Made by a program: the position numbers and the translations under genes. 64,000 nucleotides of DNA from Adineta vaga (Eukaryota; Rotifera). The notes below the pieces were generated by a model, which did not search any database, had not been told where the DNA came from, and was given only the letters and a program-made list of their open reading frames with translations. This document shows positions 44,801-56,800 of the stretch, in pieces; the first letter of the stretch is position 1; every line of letters starts with the position of its first letter. The stretch lies in assembly GCA_021613535.1 (NCBI GenBank), contig CP075494.1:10168001-10232000 (forward strand). Reading direction: 5' to 3'.

Positions 44801-47800
44801 AATCTAGATAAATGTTGAGCCATTACTTATGGAAAACAGTTCAACTATACATAACTTTTAATTTAAATTTATAAACACTGCGATCTAACAAATCATACCA
44901 GATATTGAGAATAAGCGTTAACACTTTTTTTGTCAATCTGTTCTTTCAAAAATTTTCGTTAATCTATCGCTGTAAGAGAAATATCATCTTTGTATAGCAA
45001 AAATAAGATAGATATTATGCACAAGACAATAGAATAGTCGTTGAAATGATCATTCATACATACCTCACCTAGATAATACAGACGAAGAACATTTGGCTAA
45101 TATTATTCCCCTGTAGCTCCAGCATCTTCCGCTCAAGCTCGTATCTGGCTCGATGAACGGATACGCTTTGATCCTGACAAACCACAAGTGGCCATCTACA
45201 ATATGCCTTTTCTATACCATCTCCATCCAGGATATACTCTATCGATACCACAACTTTGTCATGCTCTTCAACTTATAGTCAGCAAACATCTCTCATTACG
45301 CACATCACTTAACTTCGATTCAGAAAACAATGTACTCATGCAACGAGTGATGGATTTCGATAATCATACTGCAACTAACAGATTATATACATTTGTTGAA
45401 AGCACTTATGAAACAGAGAAACAATTTAACGATATTATTCATGAAGAAAAAAGTAATCCTCAGCTTTTCGATCTTTCTCGAGGTCTTGTCTTTCGATGCC
45501 AACTTGTCCACTACAAACAAACATCTACAAATAATCTTCTTTCTGACAAAGATACAATCATTTTCAATTTTCATCATGCTTTGTTCGACTATCCATCAAT
45601 GAACATATTTCTACATGATCTCAATCAAGCATACACAACTAGACAACTACCAGATAATCACGATATTGATCTACGATATTTAGACTGTAAGTAACACGAC
45701 TCCTTTCTTATCATTATACATTGTTTTTATGTATTGTCTAGATGCTATTACTGAACAACAGATGCCAATGACAGGTGCGAGTATGTTTTGGCTCGATGTT
45801 CTTCATGGTTGTCGCCTCGATCAACTTCTATCGTTGCCGTATGATCGACATCGGTTATCGAATGAATATCGAACAGGCCGTGGAACATCTGTTTCTTTTG
45901 AGTTAGGTCGAGATCTTTCGAATAATCTTCTCCCTTATGCATCATCAAACAACATCAATTTTAAACATTTATCACTTAGTATTTACTATGCCTTCTTATT
46001 TAAATTAACAAATGGAGAGAAAGATATTTGTATTGGAATGAATACACACGGTAGATATAGACAAGAGTTTAAATCTGTGATCGGGATGTTTGTAAATGCT
46101 ATCCCATTGCGATGTCAACTTGACCCTCACTGGTCTTTTCGACATTTATGTGATTATGTCCGTGAGACAGAAACAAGTTGTATGAAATATTCGTATTTTC
46201 CTCTTCAACGTATCCTCTCTCAGCATCCTAATATCTCAAGAGCTGCGTTTCTTGACACTTCCTTCGAATTTCTAGCAACGCTCGCTGATGAGCACAATAA
46301 CAAGATCACAATTGGTGATAGTCATTTATCTTCAACACCGTTTTCCATCAAGATAAGCGAAGATGAAATAATGAGTAAATTTGATTTCGTTGTTAGTATT
46401 CATCATCATATGCGCGAGAATGCATTCTCATGTACAGTGAATGCATCAGTTGATCTTTTTAATTACGAAAGAGTGTATATGATTGCGCAACAATTCTATT
46501 TCACACTCGAATACTTGTTTTCAATTAATCATAGCCAGACTATGAAATCCTTTTGTGAAATATCAATGATGTTACCGAAAGAAAAGTTACTGTTACAATC
46601 ATTAAATAATACTCAACCGGCGTATATGAATGGTTCTTGTATTCATCATGAATTTGCGTATCGAGCGACGACATATTCACAAAAACTAGCTATTGAGCTT
46701 GATGAACAGTCCCTCACATATTGCGAACTACTGCATTATGTTCAAGTACTCTCTTTACAACTTATAACAACTTATCACGTCGTTCCATATGAGACCATAT
46801 GTCAATGTGTGGAACGAAGCGTATCAATGGTAGGATAATTAGTAATCACAATGCCTATCTATTCTAATAAAAAATTGATACAAACTAGGTAATTGGTATG
46901 ATAGCTATTGAAATGGCTGGTGGTGTGTATTGCCCATTGTCAGCTCGTGATCCACAACAACGTTTGCATGCACTAGTGGAACAAACTCAATGTCGTCTCG
47001 TTTTATTACATTGTTCTACAGACACCATGTTCAGCAATGATTTAGTTCTAATTAATATCGATTCGCTGTTGATTAATAACAGTACACATGACAATATTTA
47101 TTATGATCTACTATCGAATATTTCAGTGGTCTCAGATAGTATTGCATACATCATATTCACAAGTGGATCGACAGGAGTACCAAAACCGGTCAGTAACACA
47201 AAACATAGGAGTGAACCGATTTTTTCTAGTACTATTGACGCGAGCGAGCAAAGTAACATCCTGTACAATTTCTAAGCTATACAGTTTGATATAATTCGAT
47301 ATCTTCCCTAAAAAGTTGAACAAGTAACACAATATAGTTACATAACGTTATGATGTGTTTTTCAAAAATTTCTCATGTTTTTCATTTGTATATATGTGTA
47401 TATTTCAAACTGCATGTAGTCAACAAGGGATGGATGCTGGAAATGTTTCTTGATTCCATTATTGTTAGAACTATCTTCAATAGAAATCCGTGATGAGACA
47501 AATAAGCTGCTTAAAATTTATTAGGAATTAATGTTTCAAAAAGCCCTTTTCCAAAGGAAAGAAAACTAACTTCTTTTCAGAAAAACAAAACAATTTTTTG
47601 GTTAAGACGAAAGTTGCTCAGATGATATATTCTTTATTACATAATTTTTTAGTAGACGGGGCTTCGTTCGAACATGTTCGAATTTGTTTTTTGTACTAAA
47701 AGAGAAAATTGAATATAAATTATTCTATTGAAATACGATAAATCCAGATTTCTAGCAATGTATTCCAGACGACCGAGCGCAAAAGTATAGAAACAGTTAC

Positions 47801-50800
47801 GAAAGATACATCATATAATAGAATATTTTACAGTGCACAGGGGATTATGTGTAACATCTTTTCTTTTATCACCAAAATATTTTTTGTGTTCCGTAGATTT
47901 TCCTATAATACTTGATAATTTACGTGTATGCTCTATAACTCAGTGATTATATGAATTATAGGACAGAATTTGGTTTAACAGCAAATGATAGCAACACACT
48001 AAAATTGAGCGAGAGTTTTAGGAAAAAACAAAACTTACTGGCGCAGTCTAACCTAAATATCTACTAATGAAAGAAAGATACAACTTCACTTATATACAAA
48101 TGAATATCATACTCGTTTTTTATTTTTGCAGGCTCAACTTCGGCACAGAAATTTTACTCAGGCTATTCAGTCGCTTGTACACGTTGATATATTGAACAAA
48201 AACGATACTGTTGTGCAAATGGCACGCTGTTCTTTCGATATTCATGTTCAGGAGATTCTAGGAACTCTTATTGTCGGGGGTACACTCATAATGCTACGTC
48301 CACGAGGTAATATTGACTTCGAATATCTCTCGACAATATTAAAAGAAAAAAAAATTACATCCCTCTACAGTGTACCAACACTGCTACAACTATTTTTCAA
48401 TTTTCTTACGACAACTCAGCAAACGTTTGCTACACAATACCTTCGAATTCTTTGTACCGGAGGTAAGCGCATACGAATCGATACTCATTGTTGTTTATGA
48501 TCATATTTTTCAGGCGAGCGATGCTCATTAAAGTTGGTTGAGTTGATGAAAAGTATTATAAATGAAAATTGTTCCATATGGAATTTGTGTGGTCCAGCTG
48601 AAACTACTCTACAGTCTTTATGTCATCGAGTAAACTTTTCAACAGATATAAAATCGGTTCCTCTTGGCAGGCCTCTTCCTAAGTATGATTGTATAATTCA
48701 AGACGATTTCGGTCAGCCTGTCATTGTCGGTCAAGAGGGTGAAGCACTGATTGGAGGTGTTGGAATATATGCTGGTTACTTTGGACGTGACGATTTAACA
48801 GCGAAAGTACTCATCAATATTGATGGTCAGACTTACTATCGAACAGGTGACCTTGTTCGAATGGATGTCAACGGACTACTCTATTATGTTGGCAGAAAAG
48901 ATTTTCAAATCAAACTACGTGGTCAACGTATTGAAATTGGTGAAATCGAACAATGCCTCTTGAACACATCTATATCTGCTTGCGTTGTCATCAAATGGGG
49001 AGAAGATCATCTAGTTGCTTATGTTCAAAGTTCTCATACTACCGAAGAACAACTACGTGAGCATTGTCTATCGCATCTCCCACCACATATGGTTCCATCC
49101 ATGTTTATCCTGCTTGACAAACTTCCTCTCAATGCTAACGGAAAAGTAGATCGAAAACAACTTCCTTCGCCGGAATTTTCGAATTTAACCTCTTTATCAC
49201 AAGACGAATCTGATAATCCACTGAATCACTTGGAACAACAAGTATATGATATCTGGTGTCAAGTTCTTCATTTTAAAGGAAGTCATTTATCTAAAACTAT
49301 CAACTTCTTTAGTGTGGGTGGTCATTCACTACTTTTTATTGAGTTGTATCATCGCTACCAAACCACGTTCCAGTTTGATATTCATACTCTGTCAATTGCA
49401 CCTTTTCTTGAACAACCGACTATAGTTCAGCATGCAAGCTTACTGGAAAAAGTCATAATGAATGAGCTGAAGTCAGCACAATGGCATACACTCCATCTGA
49501 TCAAAGGTAAAACACTCTCATTCCACATGATGCTCTTACATAAAATGATTTTATTTACTAATTAATATGTAGGCAACGCATCTTTTGCTCAAGAACGCAT
49601 TTTTCTGGACGAGCAAGTTCGATTCTCAAACGAAATTGCTATCTACAATGAGTTGGTCGTCTTAAGAATCATTGATGGTACCTTGTCAGTGGATCGACTA
49701 TTAAAGGCTTTTCATTTTCTGTTAAGCAAACATACTATACTAAGGACATCTATTGTTTTTGACAATGAGAGTGGTACTGTTCATCAGTATATTAATAACA
49801 CCACTGATATCTCTACAGTAGTGAAAAAACAAACATTTGAGAATGAAAGTCATCTCAACGAGACCATAGGTTTGCTAGTAATTGATCCTAATCTCTTCGA
49901 TTTATCCATTGGACGTGTCTTTAGCTGTCAACTATTTTATCGACAATCATCAAACAGCGAAGAAAGAAATACTGATTTCATCGCAGAATCCGATGTTCTC
50001 ATATTTGCTTTTCATCATGCAGCCTTTGATCGGACATCTCGCTCGATATTTTTCAAGGATCTGTATCATGCTTATAATAATAATTCAATATGGTTCGACG
50101 AAGAGAAATCATTGCAATACATTGATTATAGTGTTCATGAACGTCTAATCGATATGACACCATCACGCGAGTTTTGGCGTTCTCAACTAGCTGGCTACCA
50201 TGTTGAGCATCACTTAGCGTTGCCTGTTGATCGACGTCGTTCGCCCAGTGAACAACGATCTGGTGCAAGTTCTATTGCTCAGATATCATTGGACAATGAT
50301 GTTTCAACCGCATTCTTGGAATATGCTTCATCACATCAAGTGACACCATTTCAACTAGGTCTTGCTACATTCTATGCATTTTTGTTCAAGTTAACACATG
50401 GTGACAATGATATATGTGTTTCGACCCTAAATGCTAACCGATACAGACCTGAGTTGCAGAATATGGTCGGAATGTTTGTTACAACATTACCACATCGAAT
50501 TCAACTTGACCAACAGTGGACTTTTCATGAACTTGTTGAAATTGTGCACGATAAATGCTTATCGATTCTTGAACACTCTTATTATCCTTTGCAGCAAATT
50601 ATAACTGACATGCGTCTGAATCAATCAACTGTTCCATTTCTTGAAACGTTGTTTGACTTTGCTACTGGAACCTCGGATAGCAATCGGACATGTTTACAAG
50701 CAGCAACTTTGGAATCTATGCCAGTAGAACAATCTACTCATGTTGCTAAATTTGATGTCAAGTTTTCGTTTGTCTATGACCCATGGTTAAAAGATAATAA

Positions 50801-53800
50801 GTTATCATTTAATTTAAATTGTTCAAGTGATTTGTTTCACGGGACAACGGTTCTGACGATGGCTCGAAGATTCAATCATTTTCTTCATCAAATTTTTTCA
50901 ACAAATCTAAATGACTCTCAAGTCGACACTCATACTCGAACTTTGAATAAGTGTAATATTATTCTACCAGAAGAAGATTTAGAAATTCAAAAGCAAGGCT
51001 TCTGTCGACAATTAACTGATACAAAGGAAGGTATGTTGATATTTCAAGAGAAAGCTGCTAGCATGTGAGAGATTGAATCGATAAAAGCTTGAAAATCTCT
51101 CCTGCTTGGAAAAATCGCTTTATTGCTGAAAAGAATTCGTTATAGTACAATGATAAACTTCGCATTCTTGACTAACTTTTTGCATTGTGAGATCTTAGCG
51201 AAAGCATGGGACGTCGCCCAAGAAGTTTTTATTGTTATAACCGGGTAATGGGTTCCTTTTGCGCGTATACTGTCGCTTTCGTTCACATCTATCACTGTTA
51301 TACGCTCTGTAAAAGCTTATTATCGCCAGCCTTAACGAAGATATTCTGAACAAAAAATTAACAGAAAAAGGACGCGGATAAAAGTGAAGGTGTAGCAAAA
51401 GGAGGAACACGTATTATTATGATTTGAACACTCTTTGCATCTACTCTTACGCCTACTCCAGCAGCTTTTATACCCATTGATTATGGTTGATCTTTGTTTT
51501 TCGATCCTTGAAATACGAAAGATCAAAGGACTTTGATATCGCTCGAGAAAAGCTGATCTGGATAAGATAGATCTCAGTTACCTCTAAATCTATACGCTTG
51601 CTTTTGCTCCTATTCACCTGCATCCAAACTCTCGTATCGAAGATGAAGATTTGTTTTTATAGATCATTCTCTTTCTCGTACAGAAGAGTCTTGCAAGAAA
51701 AAACTGTTTGCTTACTTGCTTGTTTGTCTGTGCGCACTTCACTGATTGGTACAAAATCAATGTAAAAATAAAAAGAATTATTTTCGATAAAACCTGAACG
51801 AAGGTTAATCAACATCAGAGATGAACACGGCGCAACATGTTATGTCCTCCTCTGTTCTGATGAACGACAGAACAAAACAAAAATCGAAAGCACTTCCTGT
51901 ATAGAGGGCAGGACAACACAGTAAAAGCTCGAATGTGAAAATCGTCCGGACCGACATAAACATCCAGTTTAGCGGGGCAATCGTTACAGAGAAAGTTCAA
52001 CTAGTATTTGCACTTTACAGTTACTTTTCAAAAATAACAATTTTTTACTCGATTAAAAAAACATTATTTCATACGTTTGAAGCAACTGTAAAGTACTACT
52101 CCTGGGTTCAACAAAAACAAATCCACCCATCCTTTTGCATTATTGTCTACGTTTTTTAGTTAGATTTTATTACTTTATTCAATGAAGTATAATCGATTGC
52201 GACTAAACATTTATCAATACAACAGATACAAATGATAAATAAAGATTCTCTTAAATATGTTGCGAATAATCATTTCTTCTTTTAAGAATATCAGGTATAT
52301 TTGCTATTGAAACACAAAACTTATCTTTCAATTTTCGAAAAGATAAACTGCGGTCACTGTCTCTTGATAAATCAACCTTTTACTCCGAATGCATATTATG
52401 CCTAGACGTCATATTGAGACAAGTATCTTTCATTCTTTATGTCGATCTTGATCGAATATAACTTTACCATCAGTAAAATTCAGAACATTGACTTTCACAA
52501 TATCGGCTATATATTTAGATGTGTGTTTCGGTGAGGATGACGAGATAAGCAGACGATTAGACGATGGTATGAGTGTTTGCTAGCGTAACAAAATGACGGA
52601 TTCGCAGAGTAGAGTTCTAACGATGAATACATAGCTACAGTTCATCTATGCGACCTGTTCACCGGGCACTATCTTAGCTTTCTTTGTTTTCTGATGGATG
52701 ATCACTCCTATAGGAGTTGTGCTAAATAAAGAAAAAACACGATTGTGAGTATACAGATGAAACAATACATCATCATATCGAAAGACCAAGGGAGAAAAGC
52801 GGATCATGTGGATCCTTTTGTATTCGGCAGATACGCTTGGATCCTATATATTCTATGAATTCTACCGGATCATTTTGGGTCGTATGGATTCTCTTTGATT
52901 TTATCGGATTCTCCTTGATCTTGAGAAAGGGATAAGGCATATCCTAGGATATAACAGAAACCGATAGGATTCAACAGAATCTGATAGGATCCAACAGAAT
53001 CCATAGAGTTCGCTTTTCCCCCCTTGTGATAAATTGATTGAGCTGTCATAAACTCTTTTTGAACGTTTACTGTTCTCCACTTATTTTTTTCAGTGCTAGT
53101 GGTCTTTTTATACACCCCTAACTTCTTTACCTCAAGTTCGGTTAAATTGTTACTGTTCTCATTATTCTAATAATTATAAATTCAAGAGTATGTTAGAATT
53201 ATAATACTTCTCAATTTTACTCGCTCCGACTCTAGGGTATTTTTGAATTCTTTTCAAATTCAAAATGAAAAAAAAAGAACGATATTTTTTCACACAACCC
53301 AGGGTATACGGACTAAACAAAAAAAACGTTTTTATTCAATAAAGACAGTCAATCTTATATTCACTTGGCATCACTAACCGTTTTTATCGTTCTCTCACGA
53401 TTTCAACCCTCTCATCAGACACTGACCAGACATACTTACACTACTATCATCATAGAATCAACACAGTCATTTATTAATATATGGAAATATAGATAGACAT
53501 CAATGTATACTTTCATATATCCTTAATTCTGAAAAGGTTGGGTGTACGGTCTGAGAATATACAGATCTTCACATGCTCTTAAAAGTTTCTATACTGCATA
53601 ACAAATAAAGAGCTGAACATCGGTAGACCTAGCCTCGTCCAGATCAAGGATACATGGAAGTATACATGTATGTATAGTTTTGTATATTTATGTATGAACA
53701 ATTATAAAGACCCAGATACCCATGATTTCAGTCGGAAATGGGGTCATTTTTTTTCTTTTAAATCCAGAAAGAATTCAACTAGACCATTCTATGCTTATTC

Positions 53801-56800
53801 CGAGATTCAGATTGTCATAGAAGTCCGATTATTCTAGAACTCTTATTTAGGGATGACACTTTAACTTTTTTTAGAGGTTAAAGTAACTACTTTAACGGGA
53901 AAATGACGTTTCATACCACTTTGTTTTTCCGAACTGCGTGACGAAAAAAAATGATAGAAATCTTATCATGGAATCCGTGAAGCGAAAGTTGAAGTAAGTA
54001 AACAGCATTTTTCGAACGAATGGATGTATAAAATAAGTACTTATATCAATTGGCGGTGCCTGAGCCCACCCAGTCTTACTTGTGGGTGAATTTGGCCCTC
54101 GTTGGCCCACTCTGGACAACATGTCTGCTCACATCCACATCCTCTCGGCAAGAAATTTCCGAACATCCGATAAAAATTCCCGGATATCCGACATCCCCGA
54201 ACATCTGCACGAAATCAGCAAAAAATAGTTTTCTTTTCAAACACCCGGACACGTTACCCGATGTTCAGAATGGATGGTACGAAACGTAGTTCACCCACTT
54301 TAACTTTAAAATCATAGCAAAATAAAACTATTTTGAATTTTAGAATCGTATTAAAGTTAAAATATTTTGAAGTGACTTAGTATCATTTGCAACTGAGCAA
54401 CGAACACATTTTAAATACTATAAAGAAATTTTTAATGTTAAAGCTAAAATGAAACTTTAATCACTTTTTCAAAGTAAAGTTAAAGTTAAAGTGTCACCTC
54501 TACTCTACTTCGTTCAATGTTTCGATAAACCCTACTGGGTCAAAATTCTTGTACTTTTGATTATACTCACGGATCCAAAATTGCGATCATTCTAACATTC
54601 TAACTCTTCTAAAACTCAAACTTATTCATTTTCATAAAAATTTCCACAATATGATAGTCTTTGGTTTCTTGTGCCCGTAATCCGTGTATAATATGCGTAG
54701 TATTTGGAATCCTATTCGAAGTTCGAGTATCAGAAGAGGACTACATGTAATTCTAACTATATTCGACAAATACTAAATTTGATGATGTTCGTAAAGTGAA
54801 TTTGTACGTTAGCACCAGCGTCCTATGCGCAAGCTCGCATTTGGCTCGATGAACGGATTCGATTCGACCCTGACAAACCACAACTCGCAATATACAACAT
54901 GCCTTTTCTCTATCGCCTCTCCTCCGGATATACTCTATCAATATCACAACTTCGCCATGCTCTTCAACTCATTGTGCAGAAACATCTATCACTACGAACA
55001 TCACTCAACTTCGATTCAGAAAACAATGTACTCATGCAACGAATTGTTGATTTAGACAACGATAATAAAGATCAACTATATGAATTCATCGAAAGTACCT
55101 ATGAAACAGAGGAAGAACTCAGTCACATTGCACACTGAGAAAGGCAATCCACATATCTTTGATCTTTCTCGAGGTCTTGTCTTTCGATGCCATCTCGTCT
55201 ACTACAAACGAATATGCACAATTGATCTTCTTTCCGACAAAGATGCGATCATTTTCAATTTTCATCATGCTTTGTTCGACTTTCCATCAATGAGCATATT
55301 TCTTCATGATCTCAATCAAGCATACACAACCAGTCAACTACCTCCTGATAATGATGATACTCTTCGTTATCTTGATTGTAACTATCTACATATATTGTCT
55401 TTTAATACCATGTTATTTGACTCTTCATTCTCTTTTTAAGATGCTACTATTGAACAAAAGATGCCGATGACAGGTGCAAGCATGTTTTGGCTTGATGCGC
55501 TACATGATTGCCAACTCGATCGACCACTACCGTTACCATATGATCGACATCGTCTTTCAGATGAGCATCGAACTGGTCGTGGAACATCTGTTTCTTTCGA
55601 TTTTGATCGGGATCTTTCACATCACTTCCTTACTTACTCATCTTCAAATGCCATCGGTCTTGAACATCTCGCACTTGCACTATACTACGCCTTTCTATTC
55701 AAACTAACAAACGGAGAAACAGATTTATGCATCGGAAAGAACACAGATGGTCGATACAGAGAAGAGCTTAAGTCAGTCATTGGAATGTTTGTAAATGCTA
55801 TCCCATTACGATGTCAAGTGGATCCTCATTGGTCTTCGCAACAGTTAGTCATGCATGTTAATGAAATAATGACTAATAGTATGAAATACTCGTATTTTCC
55901 TCTTCAACGTATTCTCTCAACATCCGCATGTTGCTAATCCTGCATTTCTCGATGCATCTTTTGGTTATTTTATGCTGGACAATGAAAATAAAAAGAGTGA
56001 AATCATGATTGGTGGTTTTCATCTTCACGGTATGCGTTCCTCACTTAAGATTAGCGAAGAAGAAATAACGAGTAAGTTCGACTTCTTCTTCAATATTCAA
56101 CATAATATTGTCACAAATCAACTATCATGCATAATCAATGGATCGCTTGATCTATTCGATACAGCAACAGTTGATATGATTGTGCAAAGATTCCATTTGT
56201 TTGCACAACATTTTTTTAAATCTGTCGATAATCGAATGAGTAGGCCAATTCATGAGCTATCAATGATATTACCAAATGAGAACATGGTTATGCAATCTTT
56301 GAATAATACGAAAGTGTCATTTCCTTCTGCCACGTGCATTCACCATGAATTTGTTGCTCAAGTAATACAACATCCACAAAAAATAGCCGTTGAACTTGAC
56401 GATCAATCTCTCACATTTGCGGAGCTTCTGCATCAAGCTCAAGCATTAACTCTGCATCTTCTCATACATCACGATGTTCTCCCAGGGGAAATTATCTGTC
56501 AATGTGTGGAGCGTAGTTTATCAATGGTAAACACAATTAAATGATTGTTTCATGATTATCCTATAAATAACTCATTTTCTCTAGGTTATTGGCATTTTAG
56601 CGATCGTCATGGTTGGTGGTTCATATTGTCCATTATCACCACAAGATCCTCCGCAACGTCTGAAAGCTCTTGTCAACCAAATTCATAGTCGTTTGGTTAT
56701 CATTCATCCTACCACAACTGCTATGTTCGAATTGAACACAATGACAGTTAATATTGATACAGCTATGCATTTCAATGAATCGTGTAACGAAGCAAAGGTT

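Larger units (their letters stand above)
51031..54812 (+). other. 3782-bp Ca|Cb intron of module 7
   Basis: Phase-1 GT-AG intron joining GAA-G to CA-CCA-GCG. No long open frame with a recognisable domain. It contains a possible 240-bp TIR element (52787-53026) and a hAT-like element (53848-54502). I cannot exclude a gene boundary here, but the donor, acceptor and phase match those at the equivalent junction of other modules. Confidence 0.7.
50065..55184 (+). repeat. First copy of a long tandem duplication (unit about 8.8 kb)
   Basis: Matches 58881-64000. The offset is 8816, then 8815 after a T-run difference near 51,176, then 8814 after another near 54,009, then 8816 again after a 2-bp deletion near 55,130. 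Apart from these and one base near the left junction I saw no differences over about 5.1 kb, including a 3.8-kb intron. Confidence 0.92.

Noticed and set aside
54050-54289. 79-codon plus-strand frame inside the hAT-like element
   Set aside because: It lies in the GC-richer interior of a non-autonomous element, has no recognised motif, and its duplicate is identical by copying.
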